Shown here: positions 1 to 7,599 of the stretch, piece by piece
Position numbering within the stretch: position 1 is the stretch's first letter
Layout of the letters: each line of letters opens with the position of its first letter
Source: Actinomycetota bacterium
GTDB lineage: Bacteria > Actinomycetota > Thermoleophilia > BMS3ABIN01
NCBI GenBank assembly: GCA_016235065.1
Contig: JACRMB010000005.1
Span: 182,733-246,732, forward strand
Length of the DNA: 64,000 bases
Direction: 5' to 3'
Translations under genes and position numbers: made by a program
The notes under the pieces: generated by a model
What the model was told of the DNA's origin: nothing
Database searches by the model: none
What the model saw: the letters and a program-made list of their open reading frames with translations, nothing else

Positions 1-303
1 CGGGCGATGCAGGCTGCGGCCCAGCACGACGAGAAGCTGCTCACAAGCGGAGTCGAGCTGGTCTATAACCAGCTGCGTGACCTGCTGACCAGGAGAGGCC
101 TCTGCGAGATCGAATCTGAGGGCGCCCAGTTCGACCCCAACCAGCACGACGCAGTCATGTGCCAGCCTTCAGGCGAACATGAGGAAGGAACAGTCATGCA
201 GGTACTGGAAAAGGGCTACCAGCTCGACGATAAAGTGATGCGCCCGGCAAAGGTAATAGTCTCCGCCGCTCCTGAAGACGACGGCGGTAAGAAGCAACCC
301 TGA
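1..303 (+). CDS. grpE: GrpE nucleotide-exchange factor, C-terminal part
   Basis: The reading frame is open from the window edge, so only the last ~100 residues are present. The visible part matches the GrpE C-terminal beta domain: the [14 protein letters not shown] helix end, a [20 protein letters not shown] segment and the [20 protein letters not shown] ending, which is the family signature. GrpE releases ADP from DnaK so that the chaperone can cycle. The stop lies 5 bases before the dnaJ start, and dnaJ and hspR follow on the same strand, so this is the tail of a dnaK-grpE-dnaJ-hspR heat-shock operon. dnaK itself is outside the window. Identity is very secure; only the N-terminus is missing. 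Confidence 0.95.
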   Translation, partial: RAMQAAAQHDEKLLTSGVELVYNQLRDLLTRRGLCEIESEGAQFDPNQHDAVMCQPSGEHEEGTVMQVLEKGYQLDDKVMRPAKVIVSAAPEDDGGKKQP

Positions 304-308
304 GCTCA

Positions 309-1439
309 GTGGAAGATCTCTATAAAATTCTGGGCGTAGACAAGAGCGCCACCCAGGCGGAAATAAAGAAGTCGTATCGGAAGCTGGCGCGCAAGTACCA
401 TCCCGACGCCAATCCCGACGACAAGACTGCCGAGGCCAGGTTCAAGGAGATCTCGGCGGCCTATGACGTTCTTTCAGATCCCGAGAAGCGCAAGCAGTAC
501 GACGCCGGGCCAGCCTTCTTCGGCGGCGGTCAGGGTGCCGGCGCCCAGGGCTTCGATCCCTCCATGTTCGCTGACATGTTCGGTGGTGGTGGGCGCGGCA
601 GAGGAGGCGCTGGTGCAGGCGGCTTCGGCAATATCTTCGACATGTTCGGTGGTGGAGGCGGAGGAGGTGGTTACGGCGGCGGCCGTGCCGCTCCGGCAAG
701 AGGCGCCGACCTTACCTATGTGCTGAACCTCTCCTTTGAAGATGCCCTCAATGGCATCACTACCAAGATCGCCGTTGAGAAGAACATCCAGTGCCAGACC
801 TGCCATGGCAGCGGCGCTGAACCTGGCACCTCCCCCATCACCTGCCCTGAGTGTGGCGGCCGGGGAGTCATAGCCCAGAACCAGGGTTTCTTTGCCCTCA
901 GCCAGGCCTGTCCCCGCTGCGGTGGCGCCGGCAGCATCATCGAGAAGCCCTGCCATCGATGCGGAGGAGCCGGCGTCGTCCGTGCGACTAAAAAATATAC
1001 GGTGAAGATACCGGCCGGCGTGAAAACAGGCAGCAAGATACGGCTCAAGGGCAAAGGCCAGCCCTCACCCCAGGGAGGGCCGCCCGGCGACCTCTATGTC
1101 CGGATGGAAGTGGCGCCGAGCCCCATGTTTCATCGCCGGGGCGACGACCTGGTGATCACCGTGCCTGTGACGTTCCCCGAAGCTGCGATCGGCTCCAAGG
1201 TGAAGGTGCCGACCACCGATGGCGATATCTCTCTGAAGATACCCAAAGGGACTCAGAATGGCAGGATGCTCAGAGTCAAGGGCAAAGGTGCGCCTCATAT
1301 GAAGGGCAGCGGCAATGGCGACCTTCTAGTGAAGGTGAAGGTCGACGTACCAACCGACCTGAGCAAAGACCAGAAGAAGGCACTAGAGGAATATGCCAGA
1401 CTGCGGGATGAGGATCCCCGTGAACAGATGAAAGCATAA
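309..1439 (+). CDS. dnaJ: Chaperone DnaJ (type I Hsp40)
   Basis: Co-chaperone that delivers clients to DnaK and stimulates its ATPase. The 376-residue protein starts with GTG, 5 bases after the grpE stop. It has an N-terminal J domain (residues ~4-68) with the HPD loop (YHPDANPD), a long Gly/Phe-rich linker (~70-135), and a zinc domain with four CxxCxGxG repeats ([32 protein letters not shown]). The C-terminal client-binding domains follow. This is the complete class I architecture at normal length. The Gly-rich linker is unusually long and GGGG-rich. Its position between grpE and hspR is the standard actinobacterial arrangement. Confidence 0.97.
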   Translation: MEDLYKILGVDKSATQAEIKKSYRKLARKYHPDANPDDKTAEARFKEISAAYDVLSDPEKRKQYDAGPAFFGGGQGAGAQGFDPSMFADMFGGGGRGRGGAGAGGFGNIFDMFGGGGGGGGYGGGRAAPARGADLTYVLNLSFEDALNGITTKIAVEKNIQCQTCHGSGAEPGTSPITCPECGGRGVIAQNQGFFALSQACPRCGGAGSIIEKPCHRCGGAGVVRATKKYTVKIPAGVKTGSKIRLKGKGQPSPQGGPPGDLYVRMEVAPSPMFHRRGDDLVITVPVTFPEAAIGSKVKVPTTDGDISLKIPKGTQNGRMLRVKGKGAPHMKGSGNGDLLVKVKVDVPTDLSKDQKKALEEYARLRDEDPREQMKA

Positions 1440-1451
1440 GCGGGTAATTAA

Positions 1452-1877
1452 ATGGCCGGCACCAGAAGAGAAGGAACAACCAGAGCGCTTTTCATGATCT
1501 CCGTAGCTGCGGAGCTGTCGGGCATGCACCCCCAGACCCTGCGGATCTACGAGCAGAAGGGCCTGATAACCCCTGCGCGTACCCCCAAGAACACCCGTCT
1601 ATATTCAGAGGAAGACATTGAGCGGCTGCGCTATATCCAGCGCCTGACAACCGACCTGGGCATGAACCTCGCCGGGGTAGAGAAGGTCATCGAACTCGAG
1701 GAGCAGATAGAAAGCCTTCATAGCCGTATCGCCAACCTGCGCGATGAGATGGAGTCCGTCACCAGGCGGCTGCATGAAGAAGTCGAGGCGGTACACAAGA
1801 GTTACAAGCGGGAACTGGTTCTGCTGCCGAGAAATGAAGTTGCCATAACGCACAGGCGGAAAAAGTCTAAGCGTTAA
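1452..1877 (+). CDS. hspR: HspR, MerR-family heat-shock repressor
   Basis: 141-residue MerR-type regulator. Residues ~15-85 carry the winged-helix signature (MISVAAELSGMHPQTLRIYE, then LITPARTPKNTRLYSEEDIE), followed by a coiled-coil dimerisation helix (~90-120) and a basic tail. In Actinobacteria HspR binds HAIR inverted repeats upstream of dnaK and represses the operon with DnaK as co-repressor. It lies 12 bases after dnaJ on the same strand, which is the classic dnaK-grpE-dnaJ-hspR order and the best single lineage marker in this window. No HAIR element is visible here, as expected, because the dnaK promoter is upstream of the window. Confidence 0.93.
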   Translation: MAGTRREGTTRALFMISVAAELSGMHPQTLRIYEQKGLITPARTPKNTRLYSEEDIERLRYIQRLTTDLGMNLAGVEKVIELEEQIESLHSRIANLRDEMESVTRRLHEEVEAVHKSYKRELVLLPRNEVAITHRRKKSKR

Positions 1878-1960
1878 GAGAAGAATCTTGTACAATTTTT
1901 TAACTGACCATCCCATTTTGGCGCCGATTTATTGTTCGCTTTTCTGCTATCCTTTGCGTT

Positions 1961-3661
1961 GTGAATAACCAAAGCCAATCTCCATCTGACCGCAGCGATT
2001 TCATCCGCGAGATAGTAGCCGCCGACTTACGGGAAGGCCGGCACAGAACAGTCATCACCCGCTTCCCGCCTGAGCCGAACGGATACCTCCACATAGGACA
2101 CGCGAAGTCAATCTGTCTCAACTTCGGCATCGCCGAGGAGTTCGGCGGCCGCTGCCATCTACGCTTCGACGACACCAACCCAGTGAAAGAGGAACTGGAG
2201 TACATCGATGCCATCAAGACCGACGTCAGCTGGCTCGGGTTTGACTGGGGCGAGTACCTTTACTTCGCCTCTGACTACTTCGAAAAGCTCTACGAATGGG
2301 CATGCCAACTGGTGCGAAGCGGAAAGGCCTATGTCGACGACCTTACCGCCGATGAGATCCGTGAGCACCGGGGGACCCTGACCGAACCGGGCCGTGAGAG
2401 CCCTTGGCGAGACCGTCCGGCCGAGGAGAGCCTCGACCTGCTGGAGCGCATGCGTGCCGGTGAGTTCCCCGATGGAGCCCGTGTTCTGCGCGCGCGGATC
2501 GACATGAGCTCAGGGAACATCAATCTGCGTGATCCCGTCCTATACCGGATCCTCCACACGGCGCACCCGCGGACTGGTGACGCCTGGTGCATATATCCAA
2601 CCTACGACTTCGCCCATGGGCAGTCAGATGCGATCGAAGGTATCACGCACTCTATCTGCACGCTGGAGTTCCAGGACCACCGGCCGCTTTACGACTGGCT
2701 CATCGAAAACCTTCCGGTGCCATCGCGCCCGCACCAATACGAGTTCGCGAGGTTGAATCTCACCCATACCGTGCTCTCCAAACGAACGCTCCTGAGGCTC
2801 GTTAATGAGGGGCATGTGCGCGGATGGGACGATCCGAGGATGCCGACGCTTTCGGGTCTGCGCCGGCGCGGGTTCCCAGCTGAAGCGATACGTGACTTCG
2901 CGCGCGCGGTCGGCGTCGCCAAGAACGAGAGCGTTGTCGAGGTCGAGATGCTTGAGCACGCCGTCCGGGATGTGCTCAACCGGAAGGCTCTCCGCCGCTT
3001 CGCCGTCCTTAATCCCCTCAAGGTCACCATCGAGAATTATCCAGAAAGTCAGTTCGAGGAAGTGGAAGCTGTGAACAATCCGGAGGATGCCTCCGCCGGC
3101 ACCCGCAGTGTGCCTTTCAGCCGGGAACTCTGGATCGAGCGGGACGACTTCATGGAGGAGCCTCCGCGGAAGTTCTTCCGCCTGGCACCCGGCCGTGAGG
3201 TGCGTCTACGCTACGCATACTTCGTGACCTGCCGTGAGGTCGTCAAAGACGCTGATGGCGATATCGTCGAGCTCAAGTGCACGTATGACCCGGAAACGCG
3301 GGGAGGGAACGCGCCTGACGGGCGCCGCCCCAAAGCCACCCTCCATTGGCTCTCGATGGCACACGCGATGCCAGCGGAGGTACGGCTCTATGACCACCTG
3401 TTCCGCAGCCCGCATCCCGGCTCGGATGGCCAAGACGTTTTCGAGGACTTGAATCCTGAATCCGATACCGTGCTCCGCGACTGCTTTGTAGAACCAGCGG
3501 TCGCTGATCTGCCGGCCGGCGAGACCGTACAGTTCGAGAGGCTCGGTTACTTCTGTCCCGATCCGGATTCAGCGCCAGGCGCGTTCGTGTTTAATCGAAC
3601 ACTCACACTGCGGGATACCTGGGCGAAACTGCAGGCGCGGGAAAAGCAGGCTGGGACTTAA
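1961..3661 (+). CDS. glnS: Glutaminyl-tRNA synthetase (GlnRS)
   Basis: 566-residue class I synthetase that charges tRNA-Gln directly. The Rossmann HIGH motif is in [15 protein letters not shown] (~36-50), and the KMSKS-like loop is [11 protein letters not shown] around residue 270. The GlnRS family anticodon-binding beta barrels fill the C-terminal half. The length is close to that of the proteobacterial enzyme. It begins with GTG and has no Shine-Dalgarno. A TATCCT box ends 7 bases before the start, so a leaderless transcript is possible. A tRNA-Gln gene lies ~130 bases downstream. Most Actinobacteria lack GlnRS and use GatCAB, so this gene was probably acquired horizontally (inference). A separate GluRS is encoded at 7598-9064. 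Confidence 0.95.
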   Translation: MNNQSQSPSDRSDFIREIVAADLREGRHRTVITRFPPEPNGYLHIGHAKSICLNFGIAEEFGGRCHLRFDDTNPVKEELEYIDAIKTDVSWLGFDWGEYLYFASDYFEKLYEWACQLVRSGKAYVDDLTADEIREHRGTLTEPGRESPWRDRPAEESLDLLERMRAGEFPDGARVLRARIDMSSGNINLRDPVLYRILHTAHPRTGDAWCIYPTYDFAHGQSDAIEGITHSICTLEFQDHRPLYDWLIENLPVPSRPHQYEFARLNLTHTVLSKRTLLRLVNEGHVRGWDDPRMPTLSGLRRRGFPAEAIRDFARAVGVAKNESVVEVEMLEHAVRDVLNRKALRRFAVLNPLKVTIENYPESQFEEVEAVNNPEDASAGTRSVPFSRELWIERDDFMEEPPRKFFRLAPGREVRLRYAYFVTCREVVKDADGDIVELKCTYDPETRGGNAPDGRRPKATLHWLSMAHAMPAEVRLYDHLFRSPHPGSDGQDVFEDLNPESDTVLRDCFVEPAVADLPAGETVQFERLGYFCPDPDSAPGAFVFNRTLTLRDTWAKLQAREKQAGT

Positions 3662-3726
3662 GCAAGGCAGTTTTGACGGACGACGCCGGATGATGGGTGT
3701 GGGCAATCGCCGCTCAGCACATCGGC

Positions 3727-3755
3727 TTGAGTCTGGCTGCATCGCACGGTAGACT
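3727..3755 (+). promoter_or_regulatory. Promoter of tRNA-Gln gene
   Basis: TTGAGT (3727-3732), a 17-base spacer, then TAGACT (3750-3755). This fits a sigma-70 promoter with a TANNNT -10. The predicted start is near 3762, about 30 bases before the mature tRNA 5' end. Confidence 0.5.
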
Positions 3756-3791
3756 CTATCTGCTCAACATGTGTCACCCAAGGCGCATCGA

Positions 3792-3866
3792 TGGCGAGTG
3801 GCCTAACGGTAAGGCACCTGACTCTGGATCAGGGGATTGAAGGTTCGAATCCTTCCTCGCCAGCCA
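3792..3866 (+). tRNA. tRNA-Gln (anticodon CUG)
   Basis: Complete cloverleaf. The 7-bp acceptor stem TGGCGAG/CTCGCCA is fully paired, the D arm is GCC/GGC, the anticodon stem CCTGA/TCAGG carries loop CTCTGGA (anticodon CTG), and the T arm is GAAGG/CCTTC around TTCGAAT. The CCA end is encoded (3864-3866). A U1:A72 first pair and discriminator G73 are typical of bacterial tRNA-Gln and suit GlnRS. It lies directly downstream of glnS. Confidence 0.96.
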
Positions 3867-3901
3867 ATTTCTCCGACGAGAGCTCAAATAATAAGTCAAT
3901 C

Positions 3902-3978
3902 TGGTCGGGGTGGGCGGATTTGAACCGCCGACCTCACGGTCCCGAACCGTGCGCTCTACCAAGCTGAGCCACACCCCG
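3902..3978 (-). tRNA. tRNA-Pro (anticodon CGG)
   Basis: Read on the minus strand, this is a full cloverleaf. The acceptor CGGGGTG/CACCCCG is paired, the D arm GCTC/GAGC is present, the anticodon stem holds loop TTCGGGA (anticodon CGG), and the T arm GGCGG/CCGCC surrounds TTCAAAT. Discriminator A and an encoded CCA end it (3902-3904). A TACAAT box at 4032-4037 (minus) is a plausible -10 for its promoter. It is convergent with the tRNA-Gln gene. Confidence 0.96.
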
Positions 3979-4078
3979 ATTGTGATGATCGTGGCGGCCG
4001 GCCTGGATGGGAGGCTCAGTCACCGCCCGATATTGTAGCATGAAAAGACGAATGCAGTTTCTCTCAGCGGATGATTCA

Positions 4079-4151
4079 ATGTGTCCCTTTAATATCGAAT
4101 TAAGTAATGTGTCCCACAGGTTTGACCTAATGTGTCCCACAGGTTTGACCT
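4079..4151. repeat. Intergenic repeat with ATGTGTCCC units, copy A
   Basis: ATGTGTCCCTTTAA (4079-4092), then 8 bases, then TAAGTAATGTGTCCC (4101-4115). A perfect 23-base tandem duplication follows (4106-4128 and 4129-4151). The same two boxes with the same 8-base spacing recur at 30960-30996, 27 kb away. No ORF is associated. It may be debris from a mobile-element end; this is inference. Confidence 0.7.
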
Positions 4152-4160
4152 GGCGGCACG

Positions 4161-4190
4161 AAAAAAGGACCCCCACCCCGGCGGGTCCCC
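4161..4190 (-). terminator. Rho-independent terminator of pilT
   Basis: On the minus strand, a GC stem (GGGGACCC... paired with GGGGGTCC) is followed by TTTTTT (bases 4161-4166 as A on the plus strand). It lies ~28 bases after the pilT stop. Confidence 0.85.
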
Positions 4191-4217
4191 TTCTCTCTTA
4201 CAACCACCTTCAGTCCC

Positions 4218-5315
4218 TTATACTACCCCGCTGATGAGCGAGACATCGAAGCCCTCCTGCTGGGCCATAAGCTTGAAGTCGTGCGGGTTGCTTGCCACGA
4301 GGGCGGCATCCTGCAGCGTTACCAGGCCTTCCTTGTAAAGCGACAGGAGCGACTGGTCGAAAGTCTGCATCCCATAGTAGTCGCCCTCGCGGATAGCCTC
4401 CTCGATCTTGTGAGTTTGATTAGAATCGAGCACGAGATCGCGGATGCGCTTGGTCATGACCATTAGTTCGAGCGCCGGCACCCGGCCGTGTCCATCAGCT
4501 CTGGGTAGCAGCCGTTGTGAGACGATGCCACGTAACGAACCCGCCAGCAGGATGCGTACCTGCTTTTGCTGATGCAGCGGGAAGAAGTCGATGATGCGAT
4601 TGATGGTCTCGCTGACGTCGATAGTGTGCAGGGTGCTGAGAACAAGATGGCCGGTCTGGGCAGCGGTCATGGCAGTGCGCACAGTCTCCAGGTCGCGCAT
4701 CTCACCGATGAAGATGACGTCGGGGTCCTGACGCAGAACATACTTGAGCGCCGACGAATAGCTCCTGGTGTCGATGCCCACTTCGCGCTGGTTGACCATT
4801 GACTTGTTGTCAGTGTGCAGGATCTCGATCGGGTCCTCGACGGTGACGATATGGCGGCGGACGTTCTGATTGATATAGTCGATCATCGATGCCAGGGTCG
4901 TCGTCTTACCGCTACCGGTGGTACCGGTCACCAGGATCATGCCTCGAGGTTCGAGCGCCAGACGCTGGATCACAGGCGGCAGATGCAGTTCCTCGAACCC
5001 GGGGATCTTGCTGACCACCTGACGCATGGCGATGCTGATGCTGCCCCGCTGGCGGAAGATATTGACGCGGAAGCGCCCCACTCCCATGACACCGTAAGCG
5101 AAATCGATCTCGTTCTGCTCGGAAAAGATCACAATCTGCTTGTCGCTCATGATGGCCGCGGCGTACTCCTTCATGCCATCCGGAGTGATGTCCTTTTCGT
5201 CCAGTAGGTAGAGCTCTCCATCGACTCTGACAACCGGCGGGCTGCCGGTCTTCAGATGCAGGTCAGACGCTCCCCTGTCCACCATGATCTTGAGCAATTC
5301 ATCGATGTTTCTCAT
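4218..5315 (-). CDS. pilT: PilT-family type IV pilus retraction ATPase
   Basis: Hexameric cytoplasmic motor ATPase of the PilT/GspE family that depolymerises type IV pili. The 365 residues include an N-terminal PAS-like region (MRNIDELLKIMVDRGASDLH), Walker A GTTGSGKTTT (~131-140), an Asp box (HIVTVEDPIE), Walker B (VIFIGEMRD), a His box (THLVLSTLHT-like) and the C-terminal region of PilT proteins (QTHKIEEAIREGDYYGMQ). The start at 5315 is chosen because GGAGG lies 9 bases upstream; the frame stays open to 5423 but that extension does not resemble the family. No other pilus gene is nearby, so PilB, PilC and pilin genes would have to be elsewhere. Confidence 0.93.
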   Translation of the reverse strand: MRNIDELLKIMVDRGASDLHLKTGSPPVVRVDGELYLLDEKDITPDGMKEYAAAIMSDKQIVIFSEQNEIDFAYGVMGVGRFRVNIFRQRGSISIAMRQVVSKIPGFEELHLPPVIQRLALEPRGMILVTGTTGSGKTTTLASMIDYINQNVRRHIVTVEDPIEILHTDNKSMVNQREVGIDTRSYSSALKYVLRQDPDVIFIGEMRDLETVRTAMTAAQTGHLVLSTLHTIDVSETINRIIDFFPLHQQKQVRILLAGSLRGIVSQRLLPRADGHGRVPALELMVMTKRIRDLVLDSNQTHKIEEAIREGDYYGMQTFDQSLLSLYKEGLVTLQDAALVASNPHDFKLMAQQEGFDVSLISGVV

Positions 5316-5464
5316 CTGATTCAGCCTCCAAGCCAGGAAACGGCGCGCAGAATTCGGCCTCCTGAATAGTTCTTCGGACGCGGCGAGTGCATTCTTGACC
5401 TGTCCGCCACACCGGAAAGCCATCTGGCGGCGGCAATCGTCCTGTTTTAGCTATTTCCCGCAGT

Positions 5465-5537
5465 TGAGGCATCATCTAATGGCGGACAGCGGTCTCTGGA
5501 ACCGCAGGTGGAGGTTCGAATCCTCCCGCCTCAGCCA
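5465..5537 (+). tRNA. Second tRNA-Gln (CUG), imperfectly paired, possibly degenerate
   Basis: tRNA-like sequence with anticodon stem GCGGT/ACCGC around loop CTCTGGA (anticodon CTG), T arm GGAGG/CCTCC around TTCGAAT, discriminator G and an encoded CCA. Acceptor pairs 1-6 are intact (TGAGGC/GCCTCA), but the seventh is A-C. The first D-stem pair (position 10/25) is also A-C. It has the same anticodon as the tRNA-Gln at 3792. It may be a working second isoacceptor or a decaying copy. A T-rich run follows (TGTTTTTTG). Confidence 0.7.
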
Positions 5538-5674
5538 GAAACTCCTGTTTTTTGCCTCCTTCAGATTAGACTGGTCATCCTGTGGGTACTTTCGCTATGG
5601 TTCGCAAATCGCGCAGGAAAAGATAGATCTGCCGCCAATATGATGTAGCTGAATACCAAACGAGAGAGCCAATC

Positions 5675-6637
5675 ATGATTGAAGACGGCCCGAACATCAT
5701 CTGTGAAGATCTTACCCGTTACTATGGGGAGACTCGGGGCATCGAAGGGCTGGATCTGACGATTGAGCATGGGGAGATCTTCGGCTTCCTGGGGCCGAAC
5801 GGCGCTGGCAAGACGACGACGATCCGCATGTTGATGGGAATGCTCAAACCAACCCGCGGCAAGGCCACCGTGCTGGGGATGGATACCTGGCGCGACTCCA
5901 CCCGGATAAAGCTGCATGCAGGCAACGTCCCGGGAGATCCGCGCCTCTACGAGCATATGCGCGTCAACGATCTGTTGAACTATATTGATGACTTCCGCCC
6001 CGGGCCTGACCCTTTACGGGCTGAGCTGCTCGAGCGGCTCGACCTGGATGTAAGCAAGAAAGTGAGATCGCTTTCGCGGGGTAATCGCCAGAAGGTCGCC
6101 ATCCTGCTGGCGATGATGCACGACCCGGAGATCCTGATCCTCGATGAACCTTCAACCGGACTCGACCCGCTGATGCAACAGGAGTTCTACACGATCCTGG
6201 GTGAGTTCAAGAGCAGGAACAAGACCGTGTTTCTTTCGTCACATATCCTTTCGGAGGTCGAGCGTGTCTGCGATCGTGTGGGAATCGTCAAGGAGGGCAG
6301 GCTGGTGGACGTGCGCGCCATCGAAGACCTGAGACGCAACAAGGTCCGGCATATGGATATCGCGTTTTCCGAGAAGATCGACGAGGACGAATTCAGGAAG
6401 TTGCCCCAGGTGCTGCAGGTCACCGGCACCGACAACCACATCCGCGTCACCATGCGCGGTGAGGTCGATTCACTTATCAAGCTGATAGCCCGCTACAGCG
6501 TTGAGGATCTTACCTTCACCCAGCCCAGTCTCGAAGATTTCTTCATGAGCTTTTATGGCGCCGATAAAACCGGGCCTGATGAGGCATTGCAAAAGCCTGA
6601 AAATCCGGAACCAGGGACGGAAGAAGGGACCACATGA
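5675..6637 (+). CDS. ABC transporter ATP-binding protein (ABC-2 exporter type)
   Basis: 320-residue nucleotide-binding subunit of a membrane exporter. Walker A is GPNGAGKTTT (~40-49), the Q-loop region follows, the signature is LSRGNRQK, Walker B is ILILDEPSTGLDP, and the H-loop is FLSSHILSEVERVCDR. The C-terminal ~90 residues form the DUF4162-like tail common in drug, antibiotic or Nod-type exporters. The gene overlaps the permease downstream by 4 bases (ATGA), so the two are translationally coupled and form one transporter. The substrate cannot be told from sequence. Confidence 0.93.
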   Translation: MIEDGPNIICEDLTRYYGETRGIEGLDLTIEHGEIFGFLGPNGAGKTTTIRMLMGMLKPTRGKATVLGMDTWRDSTRIKLHAGNVPGDPRLYEHMRVNDLLNYIDDFRPGPDPLRAELLERLDLDVSKKVRSLSRGNRQKVAILLAMMHDPEILILDEPSTGLDPLMQQEFYTILGEFKSRNKTVFLSSHILSEVERVCDRVGIVKEGRLVDVRAIEDLRRNKVRHMDIAFSEKIDEDEFRKLPQVLQVTGTDNHIRVTMRGEVDSLIKLIARYSVEDLTFTQPSLEDFFMSFYGADKTGPDEALQKPENPEPGTEEGTT

Positions 6638-7431
6638 ACTTCAACCTCCTGAAACAGAGCCTGGCGGACAGGAGGCTTTCGCTGTCGGTCTATGCCGCCA
6701 GTGTGGCCCTTTACGGGATCATCATCCTGGCAATCTGGCCTTCGATGCAGACATCCGGTATCTCCGAGATGTGGGACCGCTATCCGGAGAGCCTCAGGAA
6801 AGCGTTCGGAGCCACCATAAATTTTGCCGAGTTCGACGGCTTCATCACCCTGGAGTATCTGGCGCAGATGTGGGTGATAATCATGGCGGCCTTCGTTATC
6901 GGCGTCGCCACCAGTTCGCTGGCGGGTGAGATTGAAAAAGGCTCCATGGAACTCCTGCTTTCACAGCCGGTCGCCAGGCGCACGATCGTCGTGACCAGAC
7001 ATTTTTATATGTCCATAATGCTGATCGCCCTTATCGCAGCGACCATGCTGCCACTGATGATCGGGGCGCCTCTTGTTGATGGAGAACTCAGTAACAAGGG
7101 GGTTGCCGCTGTCAGCCTTCTGGCCTTCCTGTTCTACGAGGCGATCGGGTCCATGGCCTTTTTCTTTTCCTCGATCGCCAGCAGCCGGGGCAGGGCACTT
7201 TTTGCAGCGCTGGGGATTCTGATCGGTTCCTACGCACTTGACCTGCTGTCGAAGTTCAACGAGTTCATCGACAACTTCCACTTCCTGTCGCTGTTCTACT
7301 ATTACGACCCCTATCGCTATCTTCACTCCGCATCGATTGCCTGGGGGGATCTGGCTGTTCTGGCGGCGGTAACACTGGTTTCTACTGCAGCCGCGGTCAC
7401 CTGGTTTGAAAGGCGCGACATCGCTGTGTAG
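6634..7431 (+). CDS. ABC-2 type permease subunit
   Basis: 265-residue integral membrane protein with about six hydrophobic segments. Examples are near residues 18-38, 85-105, 120-145 (SIMLIALIAATMLPLMIG), 155-180, 190-210 and 235-258. The loop ASSLAGEIEKGSMELLLSQPVARR is the hallmark of ABC-2/NosY-type permeases. It overlaps the ATPase gene by four bases, and one ATPase plus one permease per operon suggests each dimerises. Predicted role: export of a lipid, peptide or drug; the true substrate is unknown. Confidence 0.9.
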   Translation: MNFNLLKQSLADRRLSLSVYAASVALYGIIILAIWPSMQTSGISEMWDRYPESLRKAFGATINFAEFDGFITLEYLAQMWVIIMAAFVIGVATSSLAGEIEKGSMELLLSQPVARRTIVVTRHFYMSIMLIALIAATMLPLMIGAPLVDGELSNKGVAAVSLLAFLFYEAIGSMAFFFSSIASSRGRALFAALGILIGSYALDLLSKFNEFIDNFHFLSLFYYYDPYRYLHSASIAWGDLAVLAAVTLVSTAAAVTWFERRDIAV

Positions 7432-7454
7432 AATATCACGGCTGGTTTTATCGT

Positions 7455-7530
7455 GGCGCATTCGTCTAGTGGCCCAGGACGCCGCCCTCTCACGGCGGTA
7501 GCAGGGGTTCAAATCCCCTATGCGCTACCA
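7455..7530 (+). tRNA. tRNA-Glu (anticodon CUC)
   Basis: Acceptor GGCGCAT pairs with ATGCGCT (first pair G-U). The D arm is GTC/GAC, the anticodon stem CCGCC/GGCGG has loop CTCTCAC (anticodon CTC), and the T arm AGGGG/CCCCT surrounds TTCAAAT. Discriminator A and an encoded CCA follow. It is convergent with gltX, which makes the cognate synthetase. Confidence 0.95.
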
Positions 7531-7572
7531 TTTTTTCCCAGTTCGCTACCGAAAGATAGAAGGGTTTCGCTT

Positions 7573-7599
7573 ACGCGCCTGTTAGCAGGCGCGTTTTTT
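7573..7599 (+). terminator. Terminator of tRNA-Glu transcript
   Basis: Perfect hairpin ACGCGCCTG-TTAG-CAGGCGCGT followed by TTTTTT. Its T-run overlaps the last codons of convergent gltX. Confidence 0.85.
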
